From assembly GCA_008360955.1 (NCBI GenBank), contig LUCM01005940.1:186001-250000 (forward strand): a stretch of 64,000 bases of DNA, given 5' to 3'. The DNA comes from Fasciolopsis buskii (lineage: Eukaryota > Platyhelminthes > Trematoda > Plagiorchiida > Fasciolidae). This document shows positions 47,885 to 57,524 of this stretch, piece by piece. Numbering within the stretch: position 1 is the stretch's first letter; each line of letters begins with the position of its first letter. The translations under genes were made by a program, and so were the position numbers. A model generated the notes under the pieces. The model did not search any database and was not told where the DNA came from. It worked only from the letters and a program-made list of their open reading frames with translations.

Positions 47885-50675
47885 GCTCATCTCGGTTTCA
47901 GGTATAGTCCATGGATCTACGATCAAAGCTCCGTTTCCATCTTATTTTTCCACTATACTAATCATCAACTGCATTGATCTCTGTGTTAGTTCTCGTGGTT
48001 GGAGCATCGACACGTAATGCTGTTGATCACAAATTACGGTTGATCAGTGAACTGTATCATCCTGGAGCAGTTCTGCTTCGAGCGGGCGCATCCGGTTGAC
48101 CACTACAGTGGCCTAGTCGTCTAGAATTTCTGTGTTGGAGTACAGCAAACGTTTGTGTAACACCGTGTACTCCGATCTTCGAAGACTTTGAATCACTTGG
48201 GGTCAACTAATTCGGAATCAAACAAGAATGCACTTTAGAAACGTGGGCAGAGCTCTCGAGTGGCTTCGAGTAGTGCGGTCATTTCACACGTGCAAGTCTA
48301 AGTCAATTTGAGGTTTGGTGTGACGATGTGTATCGACATTCTGTGAGTGTTTCGTCCATAGAAAGCGAATGAGAGAGGGAGAATAACAGGTGATCAACTT
48401 GTACTTTAAAAGTGTATCCACGATTCAATTCTCTGTTTGCAAATTTGTAATGGGTTTGTAGACTGCTAGGAGTGGATCCATGTGCCCGCGTGTTTTCTTT
48501 TTTTTTCGAATCGTGCCGATCGATGTGCATTGTCGCGACGATAAAGCGTGGGCCATTCGGAGTGTAATGAGAATAAGCACACACAGACACACACTAACAC
48601 AGGGGAGTAAGGGTAGGCCCTGGAGTGCAGCCAAACTTTGTTGCTTTAAACTAGGTGAATAGTCAACACATCTCTAAGTGAATTGCTTTTTTTCTGCACT
48701 AATCCTGAGACTCCATTCAATGCAATGCACACAGTCAAAATGCTCACAGTTTTTGGCCTGTGGAATATCACTATGGTTTTGAGCCGACATCCAGTTTTGT
48801 TCTTTCACTTGAAAGGTGGCTGAAGGGATTCTCATAACTACAAACCACATTTTTACATCGAACTCAAAATCCGCCAAAGTAATGACATATCAAAATATCC
48901 ACCTCGTGGGTTCAAAACGAAATGGCGACCTTCGAATTTTCGGACAAGTGCTTCACCAATGAAACACGCTGGCCATCGATTTCGGACAAGAATTGCAAAA
49001 ATGAATATTCCGCTTTGATTGCCCCCGCTGTCTTAGCGCGAAGTTGACTTTCTTGTCTTTTAGATGGTCGAACTTTTGTTAACGAATTACGAGTAATAAA
49101 GATTAAGCACAGGCAAACTAGCACCAGGGGTTACACTTGTGCCATTGATTTCAAATCCGTAGGGATACACTCCAATTTTTACCATGTGTGTGTGTGTTTT
49201 GGCGTGCACTGATAAGCGAAGTCGGGTTTCTATTATACTGCATTGTAATGTTCAGACTTTTGCCTAATATAAACACTCCATTTTAGTCAAAGACCGTCGT
49301 GCACTAGATAGTTACATTTACCAACTTGTAGAAAGGACGAGAAGCTCGTCCACCTATTGATTTGCACTTTTACGTTAAGTTATTCACAAAGGCGATCAAA
49401 ATACGAACTTGCTTTGGCAGGATGAGTGGCAAATACGAGAGAGTGAATTTCCTATAGGGATGCATTTTAGAGTGAATGTAAAAGAAAGATGACCTTCTGC
49501 AATTATGAAGACGATGGTTTGAGTATTCATTATGCTGAGCAAACGAAACAAGGGGGATTGGTGAAATGGAGGGATTTGGAAGTGTTCTGTGAACAACTTA
49601 TTCACACGTCTATAAATCATGAACATACGGTTTCACGATCAGTCTGTTCAGTGGTATGAAAGACATAAAGCTAACAACTCGTAGAAATAAGGCTAGAAAA
49701 GTATAGCAGACAACTTTGCACACGAAACTGGCTTGTGGAAAGAGCGCTGTAGATGGAACAGAAGTTGTTGTAATTACTCAGTGAATCTTCATTGCTAGAA
49801 AGGGCAAGCAAACCGGGCAACATCTTCGGGACAACCAGACAATTGATGGTAGAAATTAGTTATCAAGTCGCTCATGCACATACAGGAGAGATATGGGGAA
49901 ACGTTGCCATTCTAAAACACAGTTGGGTTAATCGACGGTTTGGGCGTTTTATCATCTAGGATTATGTATAGCTTTTGATCAATAAAGTAATGACATAGCT
50001 TGCTAATGGAAGCATGGAACAAGTAGGAGAGACCGTTGGGCGTAATCGAAAGCAGACAACTTGTCTGAGAAGATACAATGTAGACCTACAAGTATGATGA
50101 TTAAGGGAGTCACTGAGCCCAAAGTGAACCTGAGTAAATCAACAGTGGTCAACAGGGAAATTCCTCGAAGAAAGTAGGTGCTTAAGCGAAGCAAACTGTC
50201 ATTTTAAAGCTCGGACCACGTTGGGATAAGGAGGTAGAGGCGTTTGGCTTCAAGTTGGAAGCTACCATATTGTACTTGGTTATGTAAGTGTTAATGCTGG
50301 CTGATATGCTTACTGGGCTACTGCTCACGTCGGTCTGTTTTCGTGCCTTACTATTTCCGTGTTGGTCAGACTGTCTTGAGTAATGGATTTAATTTCCGCT
50401 CTCAGCTGACGGAGTCGTTCTGTCTATCTGAGTTCTGTCTCTGTTGTGCCTGTTTGTTGCTAAGGCGGCCTTTGTTTGTTGGACAACGATTTTGACATAG
50501 CCATTGTTCGCTCTAAAGGTGACTACATTTGTTAGTTTCGTGCTGCGGAGTCGATTACCCTATCCACATGCTGTGATTGTACTCTCCTCTGAGATCGCCG
50601 GATATCACAGTATAGCAAGAAAACCAGAAATGACATTGAGTTACTCCTCATTGTTCATCTACTGGATGCTGAAGG
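47885..50675. other. Noncoding stretch, no gene recognised
   Basis: Frames up to 95 codons, none recognised. A short (TG)n run lies at 49184-49198. The end of the minus-strand CR1-like element may extend a little way into the right edge. Confidence 0.45.
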
Positions 50676-51298
50676 ATTCCACCTATGTCAGCCTCATCAC
50701 CAACAGATTCTTGCGACCCTCTCGGAGGCAGCCATCCACATAAACAGCAAGTAATCGTCTAATGCTGACGTAAACTTGTGATAGTCATTCCCTTCCACCA
50801 CAGTTGTTGGCAAGGAGTTCCAAAGTTTCGTCGGTCTCCTGAAAAGGCGATGGACCAGTGTCAATCCAGTAGACTGGAGCTTTTTCAGTGTAAACGAGTG
50901 CCCCTGGTACGGTTACCGTCGCCGAGTGGGAATTCAGCCTGCACCTCCGGTCCCAATTCACCTAGGATGATGCGTCGAACGCAAATGGTGTCTCATCGAG
51001 TACGGGGTAAGACCTCAGGGAACAGTCTGGTCAGTTGTAACCCAGCAACTCCGCAATGAGGCAATTGGTGGCCCTCCTCGCCGATTCCAGCTTCGCGAAA
51101 CCCTCCGCTGAACATGGAGAAGCAGAAACCCCTCCGAACTCCAATCTTGGGCGTACGTGGATAGTGTTAGCAGCTTAAAGGCGTTGTACGATAACCAGCT
51201 TAAGGGATGTCGGATGGCATCCAGCATGTCCCATATGGAGGCACAGATTCTGTCGGTGTGGGCATGGGTCTTCAAAGGAGGGGTAACCGTTGCTATCA

Positions 51299-51470
51299 GG
51301 ACCAAATGACGTGAGGAGTATATCGAAAAATCAATGCGCCATGTATTGGTTTTAATTGTAAGTAATAAAATGTTAATAACACAGCGGTTTTGGTAGCGGT
51401 AATGTGCCAACGTTTCGACTACCGTGGGTAGTCTTTCTGAAGGCAAGTTTTACAGTCATTTGGCTGAGGG
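51299..51470 (+). mobile_element. Family D short element inserted in the CR1-like element, copy 2
   Basis: The first part (accaaatgacgtgaggag to tgttaataacac) is collinear with 24822-24905. The second part carries the same 7-bp hairpin, GACTACC-gtg-GGTAGTC (51417-51433), but in reverse complement relative to copy 1, so CGAAACGTTGGC reads on the minus strand. It interrupts the CR1-like coding sense between the palm and the thumb: TVTPPLKTHAHTDRI resumes just beyond its left end on the minus strand. The exact right boundary is uncertain, and no target-site duplication was found. Confidence 0.6.
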
Positions 51471-51676
51471 AACGTTCACAAGCCAACTGATGTTTAGTTT
51501 TCCGTGAGTGTTGGTGAATGTGTGTACTTTGAACTGTGGGTCGAGTGAGGGAATAGTTGTCCTTCACGTAACCGTGTTCCTTGAGGGCCCAGTTGTATAT
51601 TCGTGCATTTTTAATAGTTCACTGGCAACCGCCATTTGTCCGACCAGCGGTCGAAAACGCCCAGGATCTCCTGCAA

Positions 51677-52257
51677 TTATTTCCGGTAGTCGGGTTCTCT
51701 GATTACCTGCCAGTGTTTCAGGTCATCTGTGTAGAGCAGACACGGAGACTTCACGACCTGTGGCGAATTGTCTGTGAACATCCGGAACACCAGTGGTTTC
51801 AAGACGGAGGCTTGTGGTATACCGCTGCGTACGTCATGCCAAGTGGAATATGCGTCCGAAATTCTCAAAGTGAATGACCTTCCTTGCATAAAATCCTCAA
51901 TCCAACAGCACAGTCTCGCTGGAACTCCGAAGGTTTTCAGCTTCGCTATCAGTCTGTGGTGCGGGACTTTGTCGAACGCCTCACAGAGATCGAGGTAGAT
52001 GATGTCCGTCAGACATCTCTCTGCCATTGCTTGTGACTGAAACTCATTACCTAGAAGAAGTTTGAACAGACAGGACGGTCTCTTCCGAAATTCATGTTTG
52101 CTGAGGTTTGATGAATCTCTAGGTGTTCATGTAAATGGAACGAAATCAACTGTTCCATGATCTTTCCCGCTACGCCAGTGAGTCTTACGGAGCGGTAATT
52201 GGCCGCCTGTAACTTACTTCCACTCCTGAGCGACGGTACCGCCGGCTTTCTTCGACT
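51677..52257 (-). pseudogene. CR1-like reverse transcriptase, fingers and palm (pre-gap copy)
   Basis: This is the same sequence as 53195-53775, offset by 1,518. It is listed so that the duplicate is not mistaken for a second gene. A frame through the N gap (52479-52051) joins the C-terminal phrase on the right of the gap with the fingers on the left; that junction is artificial. Confidence 0.75.
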
Positions 52258-52299
52258 CTCTACATAACCTGTCCTGCTCCAACAGGACAGTCTCGTTGT

Positions 52300-52309
52300 N
52301 NNNNNNNNN
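52300..52309. other. Assembly gap, 10 N
   Basis: A run of exactly ten N, a typical placeholder for a gap of unknown or negative size. The flanking 1,508-bp blocks are the same sequence, so the true gap is probably an overlap. Confidence 0.95.
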
Positions 52310-53817
52310 CTTCCACCACAGTTGTTGGCAAGGAGTTCCAAAGTTTCGTCGGTCTCCTGAAAAGGCGATGGACCAGTGTCAATCCAGTAGACTGGAGCTT
52401 TTTCAGTGTAAACGAGTGCCCCTGGTACGGTTACCGTCGCCGAGTGGGAATTCAGCCTGCACCTCCGGTCCCAATTCACCTAGGATGATGCGTCGAACGC
52501 AAATGGTGTCTCATCGAGTACGGGGTAAGACCTCAGGGAACAGTCTGGTCAGTTGTAACCCAGCAACTCCGCAATGAGGCAATTGGTGGCCCTCCTCGCC
52601 GATTCCAGCTTCGCGAAACCCTCCGCTGAACATGGAGAAGCAGAAACCCCTCCGAACTCCAATCTTGGGCGTACGTGGATAGTGTTAGCAGCTTAAAGGC
52701 GTTGTACGATAACCAGCTTAAGGGATGTCGGATGGCATCCAGCATGTCCCATATGGAGGCACAGATTCTGTCGGTGTGGGCATGGGTCTTCAAAGGAGGG
52801 GTAACCGTTGCTATCAGGACCAAATGACGTGAGGAGTATATCGAAAAATCAATGCGCCATGTATTGGTTTTAATTGTAAGTAATAAAATGTTAATAACAC
52901 AGCGGTTTTGGTAGCGGTAATGTGCCAACGTTTCGACTACCGTGGGTAGTCTTTCTGAAGGCAAGTTTTACAGTCATTTGGCTGAGGGAACGTTCACAAG
53001 CCAACTGATGTTTAGTTTTCCGTGAGTGTTGGTGAATGTGTGTACTTTGAACTGTGGGTCGAGTGAGGGAATAGTTGTCCTTCACGTAACCGTGTTCCTT
53101 GAGGGCCCAGTTGTATATTCGTGCATTTTTAATAGTTCACTGGCAACCGCCATTTGTCCGACCAGCGGTCGAAAACGCCCAGGATCTCCTGCAATTATTT
53201 CCGGTAGTCGGGTTCTCTGATTACCTGCCAGTGTTTCAGGTCATCTGTGTAGAGCAGACACGGAGACTTCACGACCTGTGGCGAATTGTCTGTGAACATC
53301 CGGAACACCAGTGGTTTCAAGACGGAGGCTTGTGGTATACCGCTGCGTACGTCATGCCAAGTGGAATATGCGTCCGAAATTCTCAAAGTGAATGACCTTC
53401 CTTGCATAAAATCCTCAATCCAACAGCACAGTCTCGCTGGAACTCCGAAGGTTTTCAGCTTCGCTATCAGTCTGTGGTGCGGGACTTTGTCGAACGCCTC
53501 ACAGAGATCGAGGTAGATGATGTCCGTCAGACATCTCTCTGCCATTGCTTGTGACTGAAACTCATTACCTAGAAGAAGTTTGAACAGACAGGACGGTCTC
53601 TTCCGAAATTCATGTTTGCTGAGGTTTGATGAATCTCTAGGTGTTCATGTAAATGGAACGAAATCAACTGTTCCATGATCTTTCCCGCTACGCCAGTGAG
53701 TCTTACGGAGCGGTAATTGGCCGCCTGTAACTTACTTCCACTCCTGAGCGACGGTACCGCCGGCTTTCTTCGACTCTCTACATAACCTGTCCTGCTCCAA
53801 CAGGACAGTCTCGTTGT
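52310..53817. other. Right member of a 1,508-bp doubled contig end
   Basis: It is equal to 50792-52299. It includes a second image of the family D insertion (52817-52988, hairpin at 52935-52951). It should be collapsed with the left member when counting repeats. Confidence 0.9.
53195..53775 (-). pseudogene. CR1-like reverse transcriptase, fingers and palm (post-gap copy)
   Basis: The fingers read SGSKLQAANYRSVRLTGVAG and KIMEQLISFHLHEHLE (about 53745-53640). After a frame shift the palm is open at 53545-53195. Motif A is DIIYLDLCEAFDKVPHHRL with its catalytic Asp, motif B is SGIPQASVL (PQA instead of the usual PQG) and motif C is LLYTDD (variant of FADD). The palm block is uninterrupted, but the fingers and C-terminal region are in other frames. 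It is identical, as far as I compared, to 51677-52257. Confidence 0.8.
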
Positions 53818-54038
53818 CGTGGATGCAACTTTTGGGCCAGTTCTTTCAGTACCTTTGGATGAATTCCGTCCGAATCGCAGGAATTATGCGACACTAGTGA
53901 ACGGAGTGCACTTGCTACCTCCTCATCAGCGAATGGACGTTCACCAATTACCTGGCAGGTAATTCGGTCTAGGGAGCGTCGATAAAATAAATTCAGACTT
54001 GCCAGACAAGAACGAGTTTGTGTTTGTTGCCATATCAC
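53778..54038 (-). pseudogene. CR1-like element, pre-palm region
   Basis: The frame contains FADEEVASALRSLVSHNSCD and SDGIHPKVLKELAQKLHP, the segment before the reverse-transcriptase fingers in CR1-like proteins (pattern SxGPDGIHPKVLKELA, here SCDSDGIHPKVLKELA). It ends at a frame change close to the boundary of the doubled region at 53817. It has no duplicate because it lies outside the overlap. Confidence 0.7.
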
Positions 54039-54044
54039 ACCCAG

Positions 54045-54650
54045 TCTTGTTTTAGTTGGAAGCTCTTTCTTGTCGATGGTGTTTGATGCTGCTAGTCAAC
54101 GCGATTTAATCCGAAACATCCGAGTTCAGCCAGTTTTCCTGTATTTAGGCGACACAAGTATGGACGTAAAATGCCGACTGGAGTAAAACGTAATGGTTTG
54201 ATATTTTCTTGAACAAACGATGTGTATAGGTACTAAACAAAGCCAGATAAGGATATCTTGATTGGACGAGTGAGTTTGAAAGTTGCCTGTACGCCGGCAT
54301 GAGTGCTTCTGCTAGACGGAATAAAGTGTGTTCGAAGTGTTGCAGTGCTGGAGCAAGTTGGTGAAGAAAATCTACCTTCATTTCAAACGGCTGCAATTTG
54401 TATCGGTTGTAACAGCCAACGGAGACTACAATGGAACCGAATTGTCACTAGAAATATAGTGAGATATAACTGACACTGAAGTGCACAGCAGCCGGCCAAA
54501 AGGCTTGCCTAGAGTTGACCAATATGGCTTCCCCAAAAGCCGTCTGTTTCTTATTTCAATGAAGCCTTTGCATTTAGAAGGAAAAAGTAAAATTAATCCG
54601 ATAACATTTTGAAGGAATATGCGGCAACCCGATTTGTTCGCTGCATTTTA
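54045..54650. other. Noncoding stretch, no gene recognised
   Basis: A single unrecognised 83-codon minus-strand frame; nothing else. Confidence 0.45.
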
Positions 54651-54656
54651 CGACAT

Positions 54657-54918
54657 TTAGTTCATTTTGTCTTGTCGAATCCGGAGCGCACAACCTGAAT
54701 GATTAGCACAACTCACGATATAACCTATTTAGATTGCATATCGGCACTCTTGCGTTTCAGTGACGCCACTGTGTCGTCTGACAGCTGGTAACCGCTGGGA
54801 TAGCGCGATCTCAATCTGGTCTCGTGTTCCGCACGTGCTCGCGTTCTTGTAAAATTGCGTTGCATCCACCTCGATGTATTGATCGTGATTTGTCTAGCAC
54901 GGTCTGGCATCGCACAAA
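54657..54918 (+). repeat. Dispersed repeat, family C, copy 2
   Basis: It is homologous to 46263-46516 over its whole length but clearly diverged. The A-box-like region is eroded (ggtaaccgctgggatag), and the B-box-like phrase cgttgcatcc lies near 54858-54867. The shared 3' phrase gatcgtgatttgtctagcac is followed by atcgcacaaata. The next element (RTE-like, from about 55017) begins about 100 bp downstream on the same strand. Confidence 0.55.
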
Positions 54919-55016
54919 TACCGATTAATTCCTTGAAATTTCCCAGTGAACACATTGAGAAAATACAAATACCGATTGCCAGTAGGACAGCTCCATTGGA
55001 CTCAAACGCAAGGCCG

Positions 55017-55925
55017 ACTGGATTATCATTTCCTAACAAGCATAACATCCAAACTCTCCTCGGGTAATATTTTTACCAATTTTCCAGTGGTGGCAAGTAG
55101 TGTGCGCGCGGAAATCAAACCGATTATCTTCTCAGCCCGGAGGTGTATTGACCAAATCTTTACTATATGCGACAACTCTCGGATCACAGGCACACATTTA
55201 GTGAATCCGTGATCTTTGTCTTTGTTGACCTGAAAGCGGTGTCCTTCTAAGCTGACCTAGCAGCTCGGTGATATTGCCTTACAAGGAGGCGTTCGTCAGA
55301 AAAATTCATTTCAATTTTCTGGGTGAGAAAAACCGAGGCCTTGACATGGTTTTCTTTAGAGCTATTCCATTTTAACTTCATTAGTTAGATTAGCCTATCC
55401 TCATTTAGAATAGTGGCAGTGATATTTTCTCAGACAGAAAAAATGCTTCACTGTGGACATCCGGACGAAGCAATACTACTGACTCAAGACCCAAGTAAGC
55501 TGCCAGATTTTCGCAGTCCTCTGATGAATATCGCAGATGTGTTCGGGATGGTTTGGCATCTTCGAGTTGTAAAGCCCTATTGCAAGACTGGACTGACTCA
55601 CAGCCAAACCTTGTTTGTGAGGCCGAACGACTGAGTGACTTGGGTGGATTTAGTCACGTGGGTAGTTGTATATAGCTTGGTGGTAGCATACCGGATGAAA
55701 TGTCTTCCCGAAAACAGAAAGCTCGATTGGCAATCACTAATTTAAGGCGTCCATGGGGCTGACTTGACATCTGTATATCGACCAAAGGTCCTAGATAGCA
55801 GCACTGAGGTGGGTATTGTTATATAAGTCAGAAAAATGACCATTTACAGCAGAAGCTATGCAAAGACTTTCGGCTTGAACATCGATGTCTTCAAGGTATT
55901 GGTCGACTACGACATAGCAACAGCC
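55017..55925 (+). pseudogene. RTE-like reverse transcriptase fragment (broken)
   Basis: 55017-55212 reads YHFLTSITSKLSSGNIF, then SARRCIDQIFTICDNSR, the finger region. In the next frame SVIFVFVDLKAV (about 55202-55237) is palm motif A with its Asp kept. Motif C was not found, and about 350 bp between are unreadable. 55628-55920 gives LGGFSHVGSCI, SIPDEMSSRKQKARLAITNL, then LQQKLCKDFRLEHRCLQGIGRL, the thumb and C-terminal segment. Stops and shifts throughout make it a fossil. It differs in sequence from the elements at 1-3.2 and 39.3 kb. Confidence 0.7.
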
Positions 55926-55929
55926 TTGC

Positions 55930-56720
55930 CGCCTTGCTTTCATTAGTTCTTTTTCCCTACTCTTTTTGGAATAGATGGTGCCGTGGCACAGTGGTCAAAT
56001 ATGGTGCTCCTTGGTGCAAAACTCAAGCTTTTATTGTCTCAAACAAAACATGTGTGATAGAGCAGACATCCGTTGGACAGAAAGACGATGTGATATCTCT
56101 GTCACGTCAATCAAATCATGATTCGCAAATCCTAAATTACATTTTCTTCTTTGATTTCATCTTATACATATCCCTCATGAATGGGTGGTGAATCAAATGT
56201 AATTTACTGAGTAACAATGCTTTGTCGTAAAAGGTTGATTGGTGCATAAATTACGGAGATGTTTTTAGTGCTAAATGATTAACTTCTAGGTCGAATTAAA
56301 TCGCAAACCGGTTACATGTTACCATAAAAATCTGAACATATTTGATTGATCATTTATAACAGATTGCTCGCATCAATTTGGCCTCTACTATTTCCAATTT
56401 TATATCGCCTGATTTATATCACCTGACCCATACAGCTTGTGGCCTAGTTGGTTTGTCTGAGAATCATTGGAAATATTTATTTGTACTCTTCGGAAGCAAA
56501 TAAGGTTGATTTAGAGCTTTGATTAGTCAGCCACAACAAGTTCTCACTTGGGCTCAAATGTCTCACCATTGTTTTATGTAACGATTGCGTGATAAATCAT
56601 GGACATTCACCACAAAGGAGTAAAGGTTTCGTGGTAAAATAATCGGCCGATAACAACGTGGGTATAATTTTTTATTAAAAAAACAAAATAAATCCGAACT
56701 GCCATTTGATTTTTTATACG
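55930..56720. other. Noncoding stretch, no gene recognised
   Basis: At 55978-55999 the phrase gtgccgtggcacagtggtca resembles a tRNA A-box region, but no B-box follows at the right distance. Nothing else was seen. Confidence 0.4.
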
Positions 56721-56723
56721 GAG

Positions 56724-56915
56724 AAAAACGAGAAAAATACTTGGGAGTATCAAACATTCGAGAATACCAATCTTCATGTCATCAAATTCATGAATCTGTT
56801 TGTTTGTACAATATACCTCGATCCGATGAGTACGGAGTAAGATCGTTTATTCACTATTTCGGAATTAGTACACGGAATTCTGTCGGTCACGTTAACGAGC
56901 AGATAAGAACTAGTG
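56724..56915 (+). CDS. Weak exon candidate, unknown product
   Basis: A T-rich acceptor-like stretch (tgattttttatacggag) precedes 192 nt that are open in one frame (KREKYLGVSNIREYQSS, later RSDEYGVRSFIHYFGIST) and end at a possible donor gtatgt at 56916. Both ends fall in the same phase. The acceptor is poor at the last bases, a minus-strand frame overlaps it and the product is unrecognised, so this is only a marker for checking. Confidence 0.2.
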
Positions 56916-56989
56916 GTATGTACTGAATTGGCTCTAACTGAAACTACACGAATGAAGTCAACAAGAAGACCACAGCTGAGCAAAAATAA

Positions 56990-57285
56990 GTTCGAGTCAA
57001 ATTTTTCAACTCAGAATTATGCACACTATTGGAAATGTGTCTTCTGGCGGAATACGTTCCGATCAGTTGCCTTCGCGGAATGTTTAGATTTCTCGACCGA
57101 TTGTCTTCACGTTTTCAATTGGTTGCTTGTCTGTGGAGGCCAGCTTGAAGCTGCATCGGACTGGACCACGTGACTTGCAGGTAATCGCGCCACACTATCT
57201 CAATCTTGAATCCTAAGCCGATGAGATCTCAGTAAGTAGTGAGACACTGTATCAAGAAGTCCTCACAAGGGACAGTAGGCATGAT
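56990..57285. other. Noncoding stretch, no gene recognised
   Basis: Only an unrecognised 86-codon frame; no repeat match. Confidence 0.4.
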
Positions 57286-57289
57286 GAGT

Positions 57290-57516
57290 TCATGCCACGA
57301 TGATACGTAACAAGATTACGGCGAACTATTAGATTCATTGGAAATTACCGGTAATGTTAGGCAAAGACGGTCTATCTTATCAGTCATACTTAAATTAGCT
57401 GTCGGCGAGATAGTGGACAATCCGTTGAAGAGTCTCCGGAATACGGGTGTCAGAATGGCGGCTGTCAGTGGGGCCTGTCATTGTGTTAAATGGTGGTTGA
57501 TGATGATGATGTTAAG
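57290..57516 (+). repeat. Possible truncated LINE or SINE 3' end with GAT tail
   Basis: The stretch ends in gtggttgatgatgatgatg (57492-57510), the kind of tail found on the RTE copies at 3.2 and 31.1 kb. The sequence before it (gtcagtggggcctgtcattg) has no second copy in the window. It is called only from the tail and may be a plain microsatellite. Confidence 0.3.
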
Positions 57517-57524
57517 ATAAACCA

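Larger units (their letters stand above)
50792..52299. other. Left member of a 1,508-bp doubled contig end
   Basis: Every open frame in this block has an identical partner 1,518 bases to the right (52310-53817), and the two blocks have equal length with no insertion or deletion that I could see. The left block ends exactly at the N run and the right block begins exactly after it. Confidence 0.9.
50680..54040 (-). mobile_element. CR1-like non-LTR retrotransposon, broken, with internal insertion and false duplication
   Basis: On the minus strand the order is pre-palm region (54038-53778), palm (53775-53195), a foreign insertion (about 52990-52815), thumb and C-terminal region (about 52815 downward), then an N gap. 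After the gap the same stretch repeats from the palm downwards (52299-50792) and runs on to the end of the element near 50680. The real element is therefore probably about 1.8 kb: it lacks the N-terminal endonuclease and reads once through the palm. Stops occur between all blocks. The C-terminal phrase KLWNSLPTTVVEGNDYHKF (about 50832-50776) is typical of the CR1-like group. Confidence 0.8.

Noticed and set aside
50778..51998. Several plus-strand frames of 64-98 codons at 50.8-52.0 kb and their images at 52.3-53.5 kb
   Set aside because: They are antisense to the CR1-like reverse transcriptase; the sense strand has the recognisable motifs.
55978..56060. A-box-like phrase gtgccgtggcacagtggtca
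   Set aside because: No B-box at a suitable distance and no second copy in the window.
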